Part shown: one piece after another, positions 52,366 to 63,097 of the stretch
How positions within the stretch are numbered: position 1 is the stretch's first letter
How the letters are laid out: every line of letters begins with the position of its first letter
Assembly (NCBI GenBank): GCA_018296165.2
Contig: JACKQL020000059.1
Location: forward strand, 62,001-126,000
Direction of reading: 5' to 3'
Length of the DNA stretch: 64,000 nucleotides
DNA from: Termitomyces sp. T153
Taxonomy: Eukaryota > Basidiomycota > Agaricomycetes > Agaricales > Lyophyllaceae
Position numbers and translations under genes: made by a program
The notes under the pieces: generated by a model
Told to the model about the DNA's origin: nothing
Seen by the model: only the letters and a program-made list of their open reading frames with translations
The model's database searches: none

Positions 52366-53930
52366 ATGTGCCAAATGCCCCAACACTATGTAATGGCTTC
52401 CAGCCAGTCCACCAACTCTCTGTGCTTTGATGTGGAGATAGAGACCACAGACACCCAGCAAACCTGTGGAGTCACTGCTCTTTTGGATAGCAGAGCAATG
52501 AGACTGTTCTTGGACTTGGAGTTTGTCAAACACTATGGCCTGACCACACAGCCCCTCCCCAAGCCCATTCTGGTATACAACATTGACAGAACACCCAACA
52601 AAGCAGGCACCATCAGCTCTGTAGTTGACCTTGTCCTCTATTATCAGAATCATGTAGAGCATGCTGTTTTTGCTGTTACCAGCTTGGGTAGGCAGGACAT
52701 GATCCTTGGTTTCACATTGCTCCACAAGCACAACTCTGAAGTAGATTGGACCAAGTGAGAGGTAACCATGAGCAGGTGCCCTTGGAAGTGCTTTGCCTGT
52801 GCTGCTGAGGACAGGGAAGAACACTGGGCTCAAGTTTGAGAGCATGTGGCCATCTATGTATGTCATGCCAGGCCTCTCTCCTTTGCTGATCTAGACCTCC
52901 TGGATTCCCCACCTCTGGCATTCCCTCATAGAGAGGCCCTCTACAAGGACAACCAGAGTAGTTGTGGAGCCCCAGAGGAGGAGCACAGAGAGGAGTTTGA
53001 TGGCATACATGAGCTGGAGCTCCTGGACAAAGCAGTAGAGGTGAGGGACCAGATCTATGCTACTACTGTACACTTGCTGCCCTCCATTGCAGAGATCCAG
53101 GCTAGCCAGACCACATCCCAGTGGCTGGCCCAGGTGTTTGCTGCTAACGCCACACTCCAAGAGTTCCAAGATGTTGTACCCCCCTACCTCCATGCATTCA
53201 AGGATGTGTTCTCCAAAGCCTTGTTCAACTCACTCCTGGAGTGCAAATGGTAGGACCATGTCATTGAACTGCTGCCTGATTCCACACCCTCCAGCTGTAA
53301 GGTTCACCTGCTAGCAACCAGGGAGCAGGATGAGCTTAATGCCTTCCTGCAAGAGAACCTGGACTCCAGTTGCATTTGCCCTTCCAAGTCTCTGATAGCT
53401 TCTCCTGTCTTCTTCATCAAGAAGAAGGATGGCTTGCTTTGACTGGTCCAGGATTATTGGGTTCTCAATGCCATGATGGTGAAGGACTGCTACCCCCTCC
53501 CCCTCATCTCCAAGCTCATCAACAGCCTCTGGAGTGTGCAATACTTCACTAACTGGATGTCCAGTGGGGCTACAACAACATGCATATCCAGGAAGGAGAC
53601 AAATGGAAGGCTGCCTTCCAGACCAACTGAGGGTTGTTCAAACCTCTCATTATATTCTTTGGACTCACCAACAGCCCTCCCACCTTCCAGACAATGATGA
53701 ACAACATCTTCCAGAACCTCATTGCAGAGGGCATAGTGTGTGTATACCTCAACAACATTCTCATCTACACCAAAACACTAGAAGAACACTGTCAGATCAC
53801 TTGCCTTGTCTTGGAATGTCTCTGCCAGCACCAGCTCTACCTCAAACCAGAGAAGTATGAGTTTGATGATAAGACCCACTTGTTGTTGAGCACCATTTTT
53901 GGCATTTTGGATTGTATGGCAGCTGACTAG
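52366..53930 (+). pseudogene. gypsy protease and reverse transcriptase, first part
   Basis: The protease region has ALLDSRAM where retropepsins have DSG (Gly to Arg). The RT reads LIASPVFFIKKKDGLL, a TGA, LVQDYWVLN, YPLPLISKLI, then in other frames DVQWGYNNMHIQEGDKW and GLFKPLIIFFGLTNSPPTFQ. The catalytic box is VYLNNILIYTK, where active enzymes have YLDD; both aspartates are lost. Several arginines expected at conserved sites are Trp, Cys, Gln, His or stop, the pattern expected from decay of CGN codons. Confidence 0.75.
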
Positions 53931-54998
53931 TCTTGACATGGCACAAGTCATGACACTCAGCATGTGAGGCCTAGCCCCAAGGTCTGGAACAACATAGCCT
54001 TGGCCTAGAATTTTAGCAACCATGAGACTTATTGATCATGAGCAATATCACATGGAGTCTGGACTTTGGGTCTAGAATGACAAGGCCAAGACCTTTCTTA
54101 GTGATGATTGCTAGTGACTTTCTTGACAACAACACAGCCTTTCACCCTAAATATGGATATATTGACAGTTGTGTGATTTCTTACTTATCATTTTTCTTGT
54201 CAAGCTTACAAACATACTTGAACAGTGTTTACACTTCAGGTATTGACATTGGACTCACTCTTTTCTTGTGATTGATTACCTTTATGCATCACATTGACTT
54301 TGCTTATTTTTTTCACTTGGTTACAGATTGACACCTTGTATGTATTACAAACACTTTTGGCAGACACCATTGCTAGTGGTGATTATTATTTCTTTTTCCA
54401 TACTATACTTACAAACAGTATAAACATTGCCTGTACATAGACACCACATCATCAAACAAACAAGAGTACAGTTCCTCCTCTCTCTCTAAGCTTACCAGCT
54501 TGAGATTTCACTTTGCTCTTTTTCTCTTGCTCACCATCAATAATGACCTAGTGACAGTCTTGCCAACTTTGACTACAACTTTGTGTGGTACCAACTGTGG
54601 GTGCCCTTAGTGTTTATTTTGACTTAGTGATGTTAGCGACTATGGCTAGCAACTAGTTTGTGTTTGTCTCCATTTCTGTCTTTTGTTGTCACTTCCCCCT
54701 TTCTCTACTCCACTCCTCTTTCACAACTTAAGTTTGCTCTTCCTTAGCAACACTTTTGTCTTCATTTGTTTTCCCTTTTTCTCACTAGCAATCCCTCTGT
54801 TACTATCTAGCAACTTAGACTAGCAATAGTGACTATTTTCACTTCTCTTTCCCTCCACACACCACTCACTCTTATTCTCTGGGATGGTTACTGACTCACC
54901 CTCATTATTAACTTCCTACTGCCAGCTACCCTATCTAGTGGCTACTGTTAGGTCTTCTTTTTAGGTTTCCTGCACAGCACTAGGTGGCGTAGGAGCAC
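53894..54998. mobile_element. unknown ~1.1-kb non-coding block splitting the RT
   Basis: RT sequence stops after KPEKYEFDDKTH and resumes 1.1 kb later at EQTQIEDLGLIISHG. The block between is AT-rich, without open frames, almost without CpG, and has several CTAGCAAC-like words. GAGCAC occurs at 53888-53893 and 54993-54998 and could be a target duplication, but no terminal inverted repeats are seen. It may be a decayed solo LTR or a small non-autonomous element. Confidence 0.45.
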
Positions 54999-55009
54999 AT
55001 CATTGAGCA

Positions 55010-57304
55010 GACCCAGATTGAGGATCTTGGCCTGATCATCTCACATGGGGCCGTGGAGATGGACCTGGTGAATGTAGCAGGCATGGCAGAGTGGCCAGAG
55101 CCCAAGAACAAGAAGGAGGTGCAGGCATTCCTTGGCTTTGTGAACTTCTACCAGAGATTCATCCAGGACTTCTTGCATTATGCCTGTCTGCTATTTGACC
55201 TCACTGGAAAGGATATTGCATGGAGTTGGGGGCCTCTGGAGCAGATGGCCTTCAACACCCTCAAGCATGCTGTGACCTCAGGACAAGTCCTCCTCTTCCC
55301 AGATGATAACTCCCCCTTCCAGGTGGAAGGCAACAGCTCTGGCTTTGCCACTGGGGCCATTCTGTTACAGCAATCCCTGGAGGATGGGAAGTGGCATCCA
55401 GTGACTTTCTACTCCAAGAGCCTAAACAAGGTAGAGTGGAACTATGAGATCCATGACAAGGAGATGCTGGCCATCATCTGGTTGTTTGAGGAGTGGTGGC
55501 ACTTCCTAGAAGGTGCACAGCACAAGTTTGAGGTCTGGACAGATCATAAGAACCTCAAATACTTCTGGACAGCCAAGAAGCTCAATTGCTAACAGGCCAG
55601 TGGTCTCTTTACCTTGCCAATTTTAACTTCTTGTTGCATCAAAAGCCCAGCCAGAGTATGGGGAAGAGAGATGCTCTGTCCCAGAGAGCAAATCATGGCA
55701 CAGGGGGGGAGGACAACAGCAACATTGTGCTCCTCTGTCCTGAACTGTTTGCAATCCAAGCCATGGAAGGTCTAGCCATCAAGGGAGCAGAGGTAGACAT
55801 CCTCTGGAACATCTAGTGGGGTAATCAGAATGGTCAGCAGGAGGAACTTGTTACACAGGCAGCTCAGGCACTGAAGTCAGGACATACCACTGGTGCCAAA
55901 TCAGTCTGCACAGATGAATGGGCCCTCTGGGATGGGATCTTGACCTTCTGGGATTGTATCTATGTACCCAACATTCCAGAGCTCCACTGGAGGATTGTAG
56001 AGCAACACCATGACTCCTGCATTGTGGAGCACCTCAGATGGTGGAAAATGTTGGAGCTAGTATTGTGGAACTACTGGTGGCCCCAGATGTCCTGGTATAT
56101 TGGGTTCTACACTAGTACATGTGATCTCTGTCTCCAGACCAAGCTCCAATACTGCCTTCCCTCTGGACAGCTACACCTGCTGCCTGTGCCCACAGAACAA
56201 TGGAGCATTGCCTCTATGGACTTCATTGTAGAGCTCCATGATGCCCATGGTTATGACACAATCATGGTGGTGGTTGACCTGTATGGCAAGCAAGCACACT
56301 TTGTTCTGACCCACACCACTTGCTCTGCCATGGGTGCCATGAACCTGTATGAGAAGAATGTCTAGAAGCTCCATGGCCTCTCTGATGCCTATGTCTCTGA
56401 CTGGGGACCACAATTTGTGGCAGACTTCACCAGGAAGCACTACTGACTACTTGGCATGAAGCTTCACACCTCCACCACCTATCACCCACAGTCCAACAGC
56501 TAGAATGAATATGTAAACTGGGAGTTGGAGCAGTACCTCTGCATTTTCTGCAACAAGTGCCAGGATGACTGGGATGAACTCCTCCCCAATGCCAAGTTCC
56601 AATACAACAACCATGTTCATGCTTCCACCCAGTTCTCCCCATTCTTCCTCAACACTGGACAACACCTGCACATGGGCTTTGAACCCAAGGCCTGATCCTC
56701 AGAGAATAAAGCAGTAAACAAATTTGTGGACTGGATGAAGAGGTCACAGGAGGATGCCCAAGCAGCACTGGCAAAGGCAAAGAACAACATGGTGCAATAC
56801 TACAACTGCAGAAGGACCCTGGGGCACAAATACCAGCCTGGAGATTGAGTCTACCTGGATGCCTCCAACATTACAATTACCCAGCCCTCAAAAAAGCCAT
56901 TGCACTGCTAGTTGGAACCTTTCACAGTGGAATGGCAGGTAGGGCCCCTAGTCTACTGGCTCCAGCTTTCTGCAGGGATGTGCCAGCTTCATCCTGTGTT
57001 TAACATGGTCAAACTGACTCCAGCCCCAAAGGATCCTATCCTGGGGCAATGTCTGCCACCCCCACCACCCCTGGTGGTAGTCAACAACAATGAGGAGTAT
57101 GAGATGGAGGAAATCCTGGATAATTGTTTATTCTGGCAACAACCACAATACAAGGTGAAGTGGAAGGGCTATGGGATTGAGGATATCTCCTGGAAACTAC
57201 AGGAGAATGTACATGCCCCTGGACTCATCAAGGAGTTCCACAGGAGACACTCAGACACTCTGCATGCCATACAAGGAATCTACCCTATTTTGCCAGCAGA
57301 ATGA
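55010..57304 (+). pseudogene. gypsy RNase H, integrase and chromodomain
   Basis: It starts with the RT thumb (LGLIISHGAVEMDLVNVAGM) and connection EVQAFLGFVNFYQRFIQ. RNase H follows with VEGNSSGFATGAILLQQ (first Asp changed to Gly or Asn), FYSKSLNKVEWNYEIHDKEM and WTDHKNLKYF. Integrase shows H..H and CDLCLQTK, SIASMDFIVELHDAHGYD, VSDWGPQFVADF and TTYHPQSN. The C-terminal end is a chromodomain (YEMEEILDN, YKVKWKGYGIEDISWKLQEN) that marks it as a chromovirus. At least six in-frame stops interrupt it. Confidence 0.82.
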
Positions 57305-57362
57305 GCAATCAGGGACTTTTCTACTCTGTATGTCAAGATGCTGCATGCTAGAGGGGGGGTGA

Positions 57363-57731
57363 TGTTAGGGGACTTCCATTTCCAACCTCTGTGACCATTC
57401 TAGTGTCTCTGCAGCTTGTTCAATGTTTCTGGGGCTCATTCCAGAACTCTGGAGATTTCCAGAGAACCACAGAGTTCTCCATATTACCTCATTGATCATC
57501 ATCCTAGGGTTAGGACTAGCTCCAGCCTTCTGTACAGTAGTTCCCATGCCTCCACCACCCACTGATGTGCTATGCCAAGCAGTGGGGATCCTTAGACTTG
57601 TTCTCTTTGGATTCCCCTCTGCTAGGTGATTAGTTACTGATTGTATTGTTGTCTACTCTTGCTAATATACTTTGGATTCCCCTCTGCTAGTTGTGTGACT
57701 CCAATCTGCCACTCCAGAGGTCACCCTTACA
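57363..57731 (+). repeat. 3' LTR of the gypsy element
   Basis: 369 bp, TGTTAGGGG...CCTTACA, preceded by the purine tract. It has the same length as the 5' LTR but differs at many positions, almost all of them transitions. Confidence 0.92.
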
Positions 57732-58107
57732 GCTACAGAGTGAGATCCATGAGATCATATAGTCTTTACTAGACACAGCTGCACCTAATTCAAGAAAGGG
57801 CTCCTTGATGCACAATCAAAGCTTGGTGACTACTATTCAAAGTTTGATGAATCACCTTTTTGCTTGTGGTCCACATATAAGTACATCTTCAGATGTCATT
57901 GAATCTTGCTCATGGTTGACTTGATGACTATAGTCCTTGATCCCCAAATTTCATACACTGCTTTAGAGGATGAATTTGAGGATGACACAGATCTCTTGAG
58001 TTTCCTTGAAGTTTTGAAGGGAGATCTACACCAATATCATAAAGCTAACTATGCTCCTCATTCTAACATATCAGATTACTTGGAACCATCTACTTGGTCC
58101 CTGTAAG

Positions 58108-59043
58108 GTTTCTGTTACAGGTTGCACAGCTTACAGTTCACACCTGTCTGTAAGCCAGTGATAATGACATTATCTATTGGGACCATTTGGCATAGTCAGA
58201 ATTTGAATCACTATTATACTACAACTCTTGTCAAAAGTATACAAATTCCAGAGAAGATAGGATTATGCTTGGGATAGAAGGCATGTGTGAACATAATCTC
58301 TGGAGGGAATGTGTTATAGCAGTAACAGAATGCTTGAGCAGAAGAGTAGATAAATAACCATCAGTCATTGTGGAGTGTGGAGGTTCTTTCCCATCACATG
58401 CAAATGCTGGCAGAGTCCTTGCTACCACTTTTAGACACTAACTTACATTTTGTGGGTTAAAATGCAAGCTATCAACTTGTTGTCTACCTTGATAGACATG
58501 CCAACATACCCTGAATCCTTTGATTTAGTCTCTAAGTGGTTCTTTGAGCCATCCTGCATCATCCAAGACATGAAGCACTTAAAGAGCATCTTGTGGGTTC
58601 ATCTACTTTGTTGAATTGGCTGTCAATGGCCTGTGACTACCACAGTGAATCAAAAGCCAGGTTCATCATTAATGAGGGCTGAAAGCTGAAATTTAAACAC
58701 ACATGGATTTGGCTTTGAAAGTTCACTCAATACATCTTTATGGAAGTCTAGCTTGATAGCATATCATAGATCATTTGTAGGTTGTTTTATTCAAGTTGTT
58801 CTTCAAACTTTATTGAGCTGGTATCTGAGTTATCATGACTGTCTGTGATATATATGGTGAGTATTGAACCAAGAATTGGAGGTTTAGTAGTCTCATTGAG
58901 CATTTTCTATGATGTCAGCATCAAGAATTGTCCCTACTCTGAATAGTCAAGATCACTTGGAAGTGACAAAAGGATGCACTGGTGTGTTTATTATGCTGTT
59001 ATGAATGACATGAAGAAAGGAGTGTGTCAGATTTGGTTGATAG
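58108..59043. other. CpG-poor non-coding stretch, origin unclear
   Basis: Follows the hAT remnant and precedes solo LTR C. Frames are full of stops. It may be the decayed 3' end of the hAT element or other old transposon DNA. Confidence 0.4.
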
Positions 59044-60131
59044 TGTCATGACCTTGCTCCCAGAACCACTGGACCTCTTGCCAAGCCACCCTGCTTCCCC
59101 AGAGTTCCCCCCCAGCACCCCCTCAATTTTCCCAGCCTTCATTGACCTACAGTGCCCACTCCAGCTAACTCTGATGCTTCCCTGGCAAACCCTGATGCTT
59201 CCTGAGCAAACCCTGATGCTTTCTGAGCAGACCCTGATGTTTCCCGAGCAAACCCTGACATGTCCCCTGCAGGCCCCATCACTTCCCCTTCTTTTCCCAA
59301 GTCCCTGACCCCCTCCAACATCCCTCCTGACCCAGGCACATGTCACTGGCTTGCCCCTACAACCTATATGACCACTCCAGAATTCTCTGACAACTATGGA
59401 GCAGACCACATTCCCATCAACTCCCATCAAAATATCACCACAGCCCACCATCCAATCAGAGCTGACACCCATCAACCCTGCACAGCTCCAATGAGCCCTG
59501 CCATTGCATCCTCAGTCCCCAGAGGAGGTCCAGTAGTTAGTATATAAGGCATAGAGTAGCATCTGTTACTGGAGTCTTGATATTACTTTACTTGGTTACC
59601 TGTGTCTCATGTTTCTCTTTTGTTATGTTTTCCAGTCTTGTCTCTATTTCTATCTTTAGTCTTGAATCTATCTCATTTTCAGTTCCATCTTGTCTCGACT
59701 CTGTCTTGTCTTGTCCATCTCTGTTTCCTTTATCATTCCTAAGTTCCTCTCAACTCTGACATCATTACAAACTCCATGCATACATTATGACCTTTCAAAC
59801 ATTCATACAATAACTCTGGACCTTGCCCTACACTCAGCCCCAGAACCCATCACTCTTGATTGATCCCTTGTCAAACTCCAGCTCTGCTCCCATCACTCAC
59901 AAAGCCTCTGCTTACCACACAGTCCATACATTTGCTTATGGACTTGTACCTAATGCCTGCCCAGGCCCAATGCTTGATATACTTGGTCTTAGACTTCCCT
60001 GGACCACCCTGGACTTGCTCAGACTGCTTTCCCTAGCTCCCCCTCACAAGTATCTGAAGTCCAAACCACTCCCAGAGCACTAGGTTGTAATTGCAGGACA
60101 GCTGAGCCCCCATGGTCAGCAGAACCTGACA
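59044..60131 (+). mobile_element. solo LTR C (1,088 bp, TSD GATAG)
   Basis: Begins TGTCATGACCTTGCTCC and ends AGCAGAACCTGACA. GATAG flanks it at 59039-59043 and 60132-60136. It is in the opposite orientation to LTRs A and B, with TATA-like AGTATATAAGG near 59539. CpG is nearly absent. Confidence 0.87.
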
Positions 60132-60416
60132 GATAGGTTTATCAAATGGTATAATGACAAAGGCCTCCAAAATATCCCAAACCAAAATTCATGTTTGATA
60201 TTGATGATGGCTGAAACACTTGTATAAAGATTATAGTAGATAAAAAAACTTTACATTGTTCTGGACTGAAGTTACATTTATTTGAGTACTAAATGTTTGA
60301 ACATGTTAATGTCTTGGCTGGAGCCTGGGAAAAAATGTTATCTTGTCATCATCCCATTTCTGGATAGCTCCAGGGGGGTCATCTGATATAGAATATAAGT
60401 TACAATCCTCTGAAGT

Positions 60417-62751
60417 TTACCATCTTGAACCATTCATGTGACCCAACAGAAAATAAACAACTTTTTTTGCATGCATACAGCCCCTTGCACCATCAAGTGG
60501 GGTTTTTCCTTTGTTGTCTGCAAGGGCACAAGTCAGGCCAAGAAATTTCAAGACAGCACATTCTCACTTCTAGCATGCACATCAGCATTGTGATTGAACA
60601 AAAATTGAACAACATCCAAGTGTCCAACACATGCTGTTTGATGAAGTGGAGTTTCTCCCCACTGATCTACAAGTGTGGAAGTCAGGCCAAGAATCTTCAG
60701 AAAAATGCTGCATCCTCACCTCTAGCATTAACATCAGCATTATGTTTCAACAAAAGTTCAACAATGTCCAAATGTCCAAGTGATGCTGCAAGGTGAAGTG
60801 GAGTTTCTCCCCAATGATCTTCAAGTGTAAAAGTCAGGTAAATGATTTTGAGGATTGTACATCCTTACTTCTAGCATCCACATCAGCATTGTATTTCAAT
60901 AGAAGTTTGACAATGTTCAACCATCCATGCCACACTGCTATGTGAAGTGTGTTTTGTCCATGGTTATCTGAATTTATGAATGTCAGGCCAAGAATTTCCA
61001 GACTGCATCCTCACTTCTAGTGTGCACATCAGCATTATGATGCAACAAAATTTCAACAATGTCCAAGTGCCCTTCCTGCACTCCAAAGTGAAGTGGAGTA
61101 TCCCTGGAGTGACCTGCAAGGTACATAAATTAGCTGAAAAGGTTTCAAGAGTTGATACTACGTGTATCTTGACCTTCAGCATTCACATCAGCATTGTTTT
61201 TTAATAAGTGCCTAACAGTGCTTGAGTATCCATTCAGTGCTGCATAGTGAAGTGCAGGTAGTCCATGCCAGGCTGCAACTACATGAGAATCATCTGAATA
61301 TAATATCAATGAATCTCATTACTTTCTAAAACAACCTGAAAACGGCGAAAGAATTGGAGAGGTTTACAATAGCTATCATCATTTTCATACAATTCCTGGT
61401 TAGTAGAACTTGAACTGTTTGAGTTCCCTGGCAAGTCGGATGGAGCCAATGGTCCTATGTGCATAGTTGATGTGGTCACTTCAACATGTGATGGTGTATC
61501 TTCAACGTAACCCCGTGAAATATAGAATAACGTTCTACATCGACGACTAAAACAGAGTCAACATGGATTTCAAGGTGTCACAGCATAACGTTAATGTTCA
61601 AATACCAGTCAAATTGGTCTCCTAGCAGGGCATCCTGGCACAGGTGACCACAAGAAGGACATTGTCGGCTGTCAAATCTCATCGGCTTGGGTCCTACCAC
61701 AATATCCATAAAGATAGTTATCTCAGGCTTGACAAACTCTTGCCAAGTCACAATTTCTTGTCCGAGCAGCTGCCGTATCCCATTAGGTTCTAGAATAGAC
61801 AACGAGAAATCTCCTTGATCAATGAGTCCTCGCCCTCGATGCTTGCGGAATAGGAACTTGACATAGTCACTGAAGTCCTGTGTGATAAGGGTCAACATTT
61901 CCCATTGATCTGGAAAGAAACCAGATGATACGGTTGGGGTTTTGCAGTGATTCATAGTGACCTCTCTGATGTCATTCATTGCATCACAAAGATACAGAAT
62001 ATTAGAGGTAGGACGCAAGTGACGAGGACGGTGTCCTTCAAAGTTCAGCCGCACGACACCATAGAGCTGTAGACTGATTAGAGGGAGTCGTTTATTGATC
62101 AGAAATAGACTCACAATGAAGTTAAAAGCTATGTTATCTATCCTCTTTTCGTATCGTGCGATTGTGTCACCAATTTCTGTAGATTTCGACAAGCGAGTCC
62201 ATCTATTAATGTAGCGAACAATGCCGTTGATTTCTTTCTGCAAATCCAGGAGCTCCCTGGAGAGCGAGACAAGTCCCAAATCAATGTCTGCCAGCTTACC
62301 ACACAAATCACACATACTCCTGAAATCTAACACAATAATGGACAAATTCCCGAGGCAAGTCTCGCACCGAGGGCCATTCACAAACGGCATCTCGAACAGT
62401 CGAGATTACATATACAAGTTTTGTAAGGAGACCTTCAAAATCATCAACATTCTTTCGCGCTTTCTACAAGAAATCATCTCTCAGCCCCTGCCATTGAGAA
62501 TCCACACCAAACATGGGTTTCACCTGAATTGTTTGCAATATCTGAAGCACAGTCTCGGCCGCACCCTTGGCATAGGGAAATGGGAGTATGACCGCAGTAG
62601 TACGAACGACTGTAGCTGCGTCTACCAAGTTGTCAAGCCAGTTGTTTGAGAGCGGTCGACGATGCCTTGGGGACCTGCGACGGGATATTTTGATAGCAAT
62701 GACTTTTGCGGATTTTACAAGAGACTTGAGAAGCACAGTATGGCGAGTCAT
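60417..62751 (-). CDS. MLKL-NTD-like helical domain plus ankyrin-repeat protein
   Basis: A multi-exon gene read from [17 protein letters not shown] at 62751 (an upstream in-frame Met lies at 62811). The N-terminal ~200 residues ([73 protein letters not shown]) follow the pattern of the four-helix MLKL_NTD-like domains common at the N-terminus of Agaricomycete NLR-like and cell-death proteins. A middle part carries [10 protein letters not shown]. About six ankyrin repeats follow, each on its own exon ([20 protein letters not shown] and similar), ending at a TAA at 60417. No nucleotide-binding domain is present. Exons and splice sites look usable, so it may be intact. The ankyrin half is CpG-poor like the neighbouring island, the N-terminal half is not. 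Function in recognition or cell death is inference. Confidence 0.65.
60480..61300 (-). repeat. ankyrin exon-plus-intron tandem repeat
   Basis: Units of roughly 140-190 bp recur, and both the exon (AACATTGTCCAAGT-like, GCATTATGATT-like words) and the intron are alike between units. The intron words GTCAGGCCAAGAA appear near 60534, 60681 and 60978. This points to duplication of whole exon-intron units. Confidence 0.7.
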
Positions 62752-62904
62752 TTTCAGCGTCGCAGTCACAGTGAAGCAAGAGGGAAGTGGTCGGTCGCGG
62801 TGGGAGACCACCGTTGTGCAATTGCTGTGCAGGGTAGTAAATCCAAGATAAGATTAGACAACCTGAATCGAGAGGAGTTCATTAAATACGAGAATACACC
62901 GAGA

Positions 62905-62935
62905 ACTAATTGCCCATCCATCCATCCATCCAAAC
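62905..62935. repeat. CCAT microsatellite at the right edge of the island
   Basis: Four and a half CCAT units followed by the 3' flank of the trehalose gene. The matching site near 46635 has three units. Confidence 0.7.
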
Positions 62936-63097
62936 TCCGATTCTAATTCATCGGTGGGGTAGTTACACATAGGGAATCACAAATGCACAAACGCACACAT
63001 ATCCATATACACACATACACGATCCAATGCGAAATCATCTACAGCCCAGGTCGGGCGGGGGTCGGGGGGTGGTTGGTATGAATGATCCAAAAAACCA

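Larger units (their letters stand above)
49277..57731 (+). mobile_element. complete Ty3/gypsy LTR retrotransposon (chromovirus), inactive
   Basis: LTRs of 369 bp at 49277-49645 and 57363-57731, both TG...CA, with target duplication GCTAC at 49272-49276 and 57732-57736. A purine tract (GAGGGGGGGTGA, 57351-57362) sits directly before the 3' LTR. The internal order is gag, protease, RT, RNase H, integrase, chromodomain. It totals 8,455 bp including two nested insertions (solo LTR B at 50010-51185 and a block at about 53894-54998). Many stops and changed catalytic residues make it dead. Confidence 0.93.
47580..58107 (+). pseudogene. hAT-family transposase remnant, broken into three pieces
   Basis: Pieces at 47580-47854, 49043-49276 and 57732-58107 read in order as an agaric hAT transposase. 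The first has LQKIIQSVQLSPQ, LMLILDV, TRW and THQML. The second has LIDEEWQTISLVAGWLKSF, MSATRTSMLSTTHAIF. The third has KGLLDAQSKLGDYYSKFDES, LEDEFEDDTDLLSFLE and LHQYHKANYA. Between them sit a solo LTR (47855-49042) and the whole gypsy element (49277-57731), each flanked by a perfect target duplication that lies inside the transposase sequence. Many in-frame stops are present and CpG is almost absent. The C-terminal dimerisation region was not found. The element is dead and is the oldest layer of the island. Confidence 0.68.

Noticed and set aside
60480..61300. Regularly spaced repeats considered as a CRISPR-like array
   Set aside because: Units encode ankyrin repeats with introns and the organism is eukaryotic.
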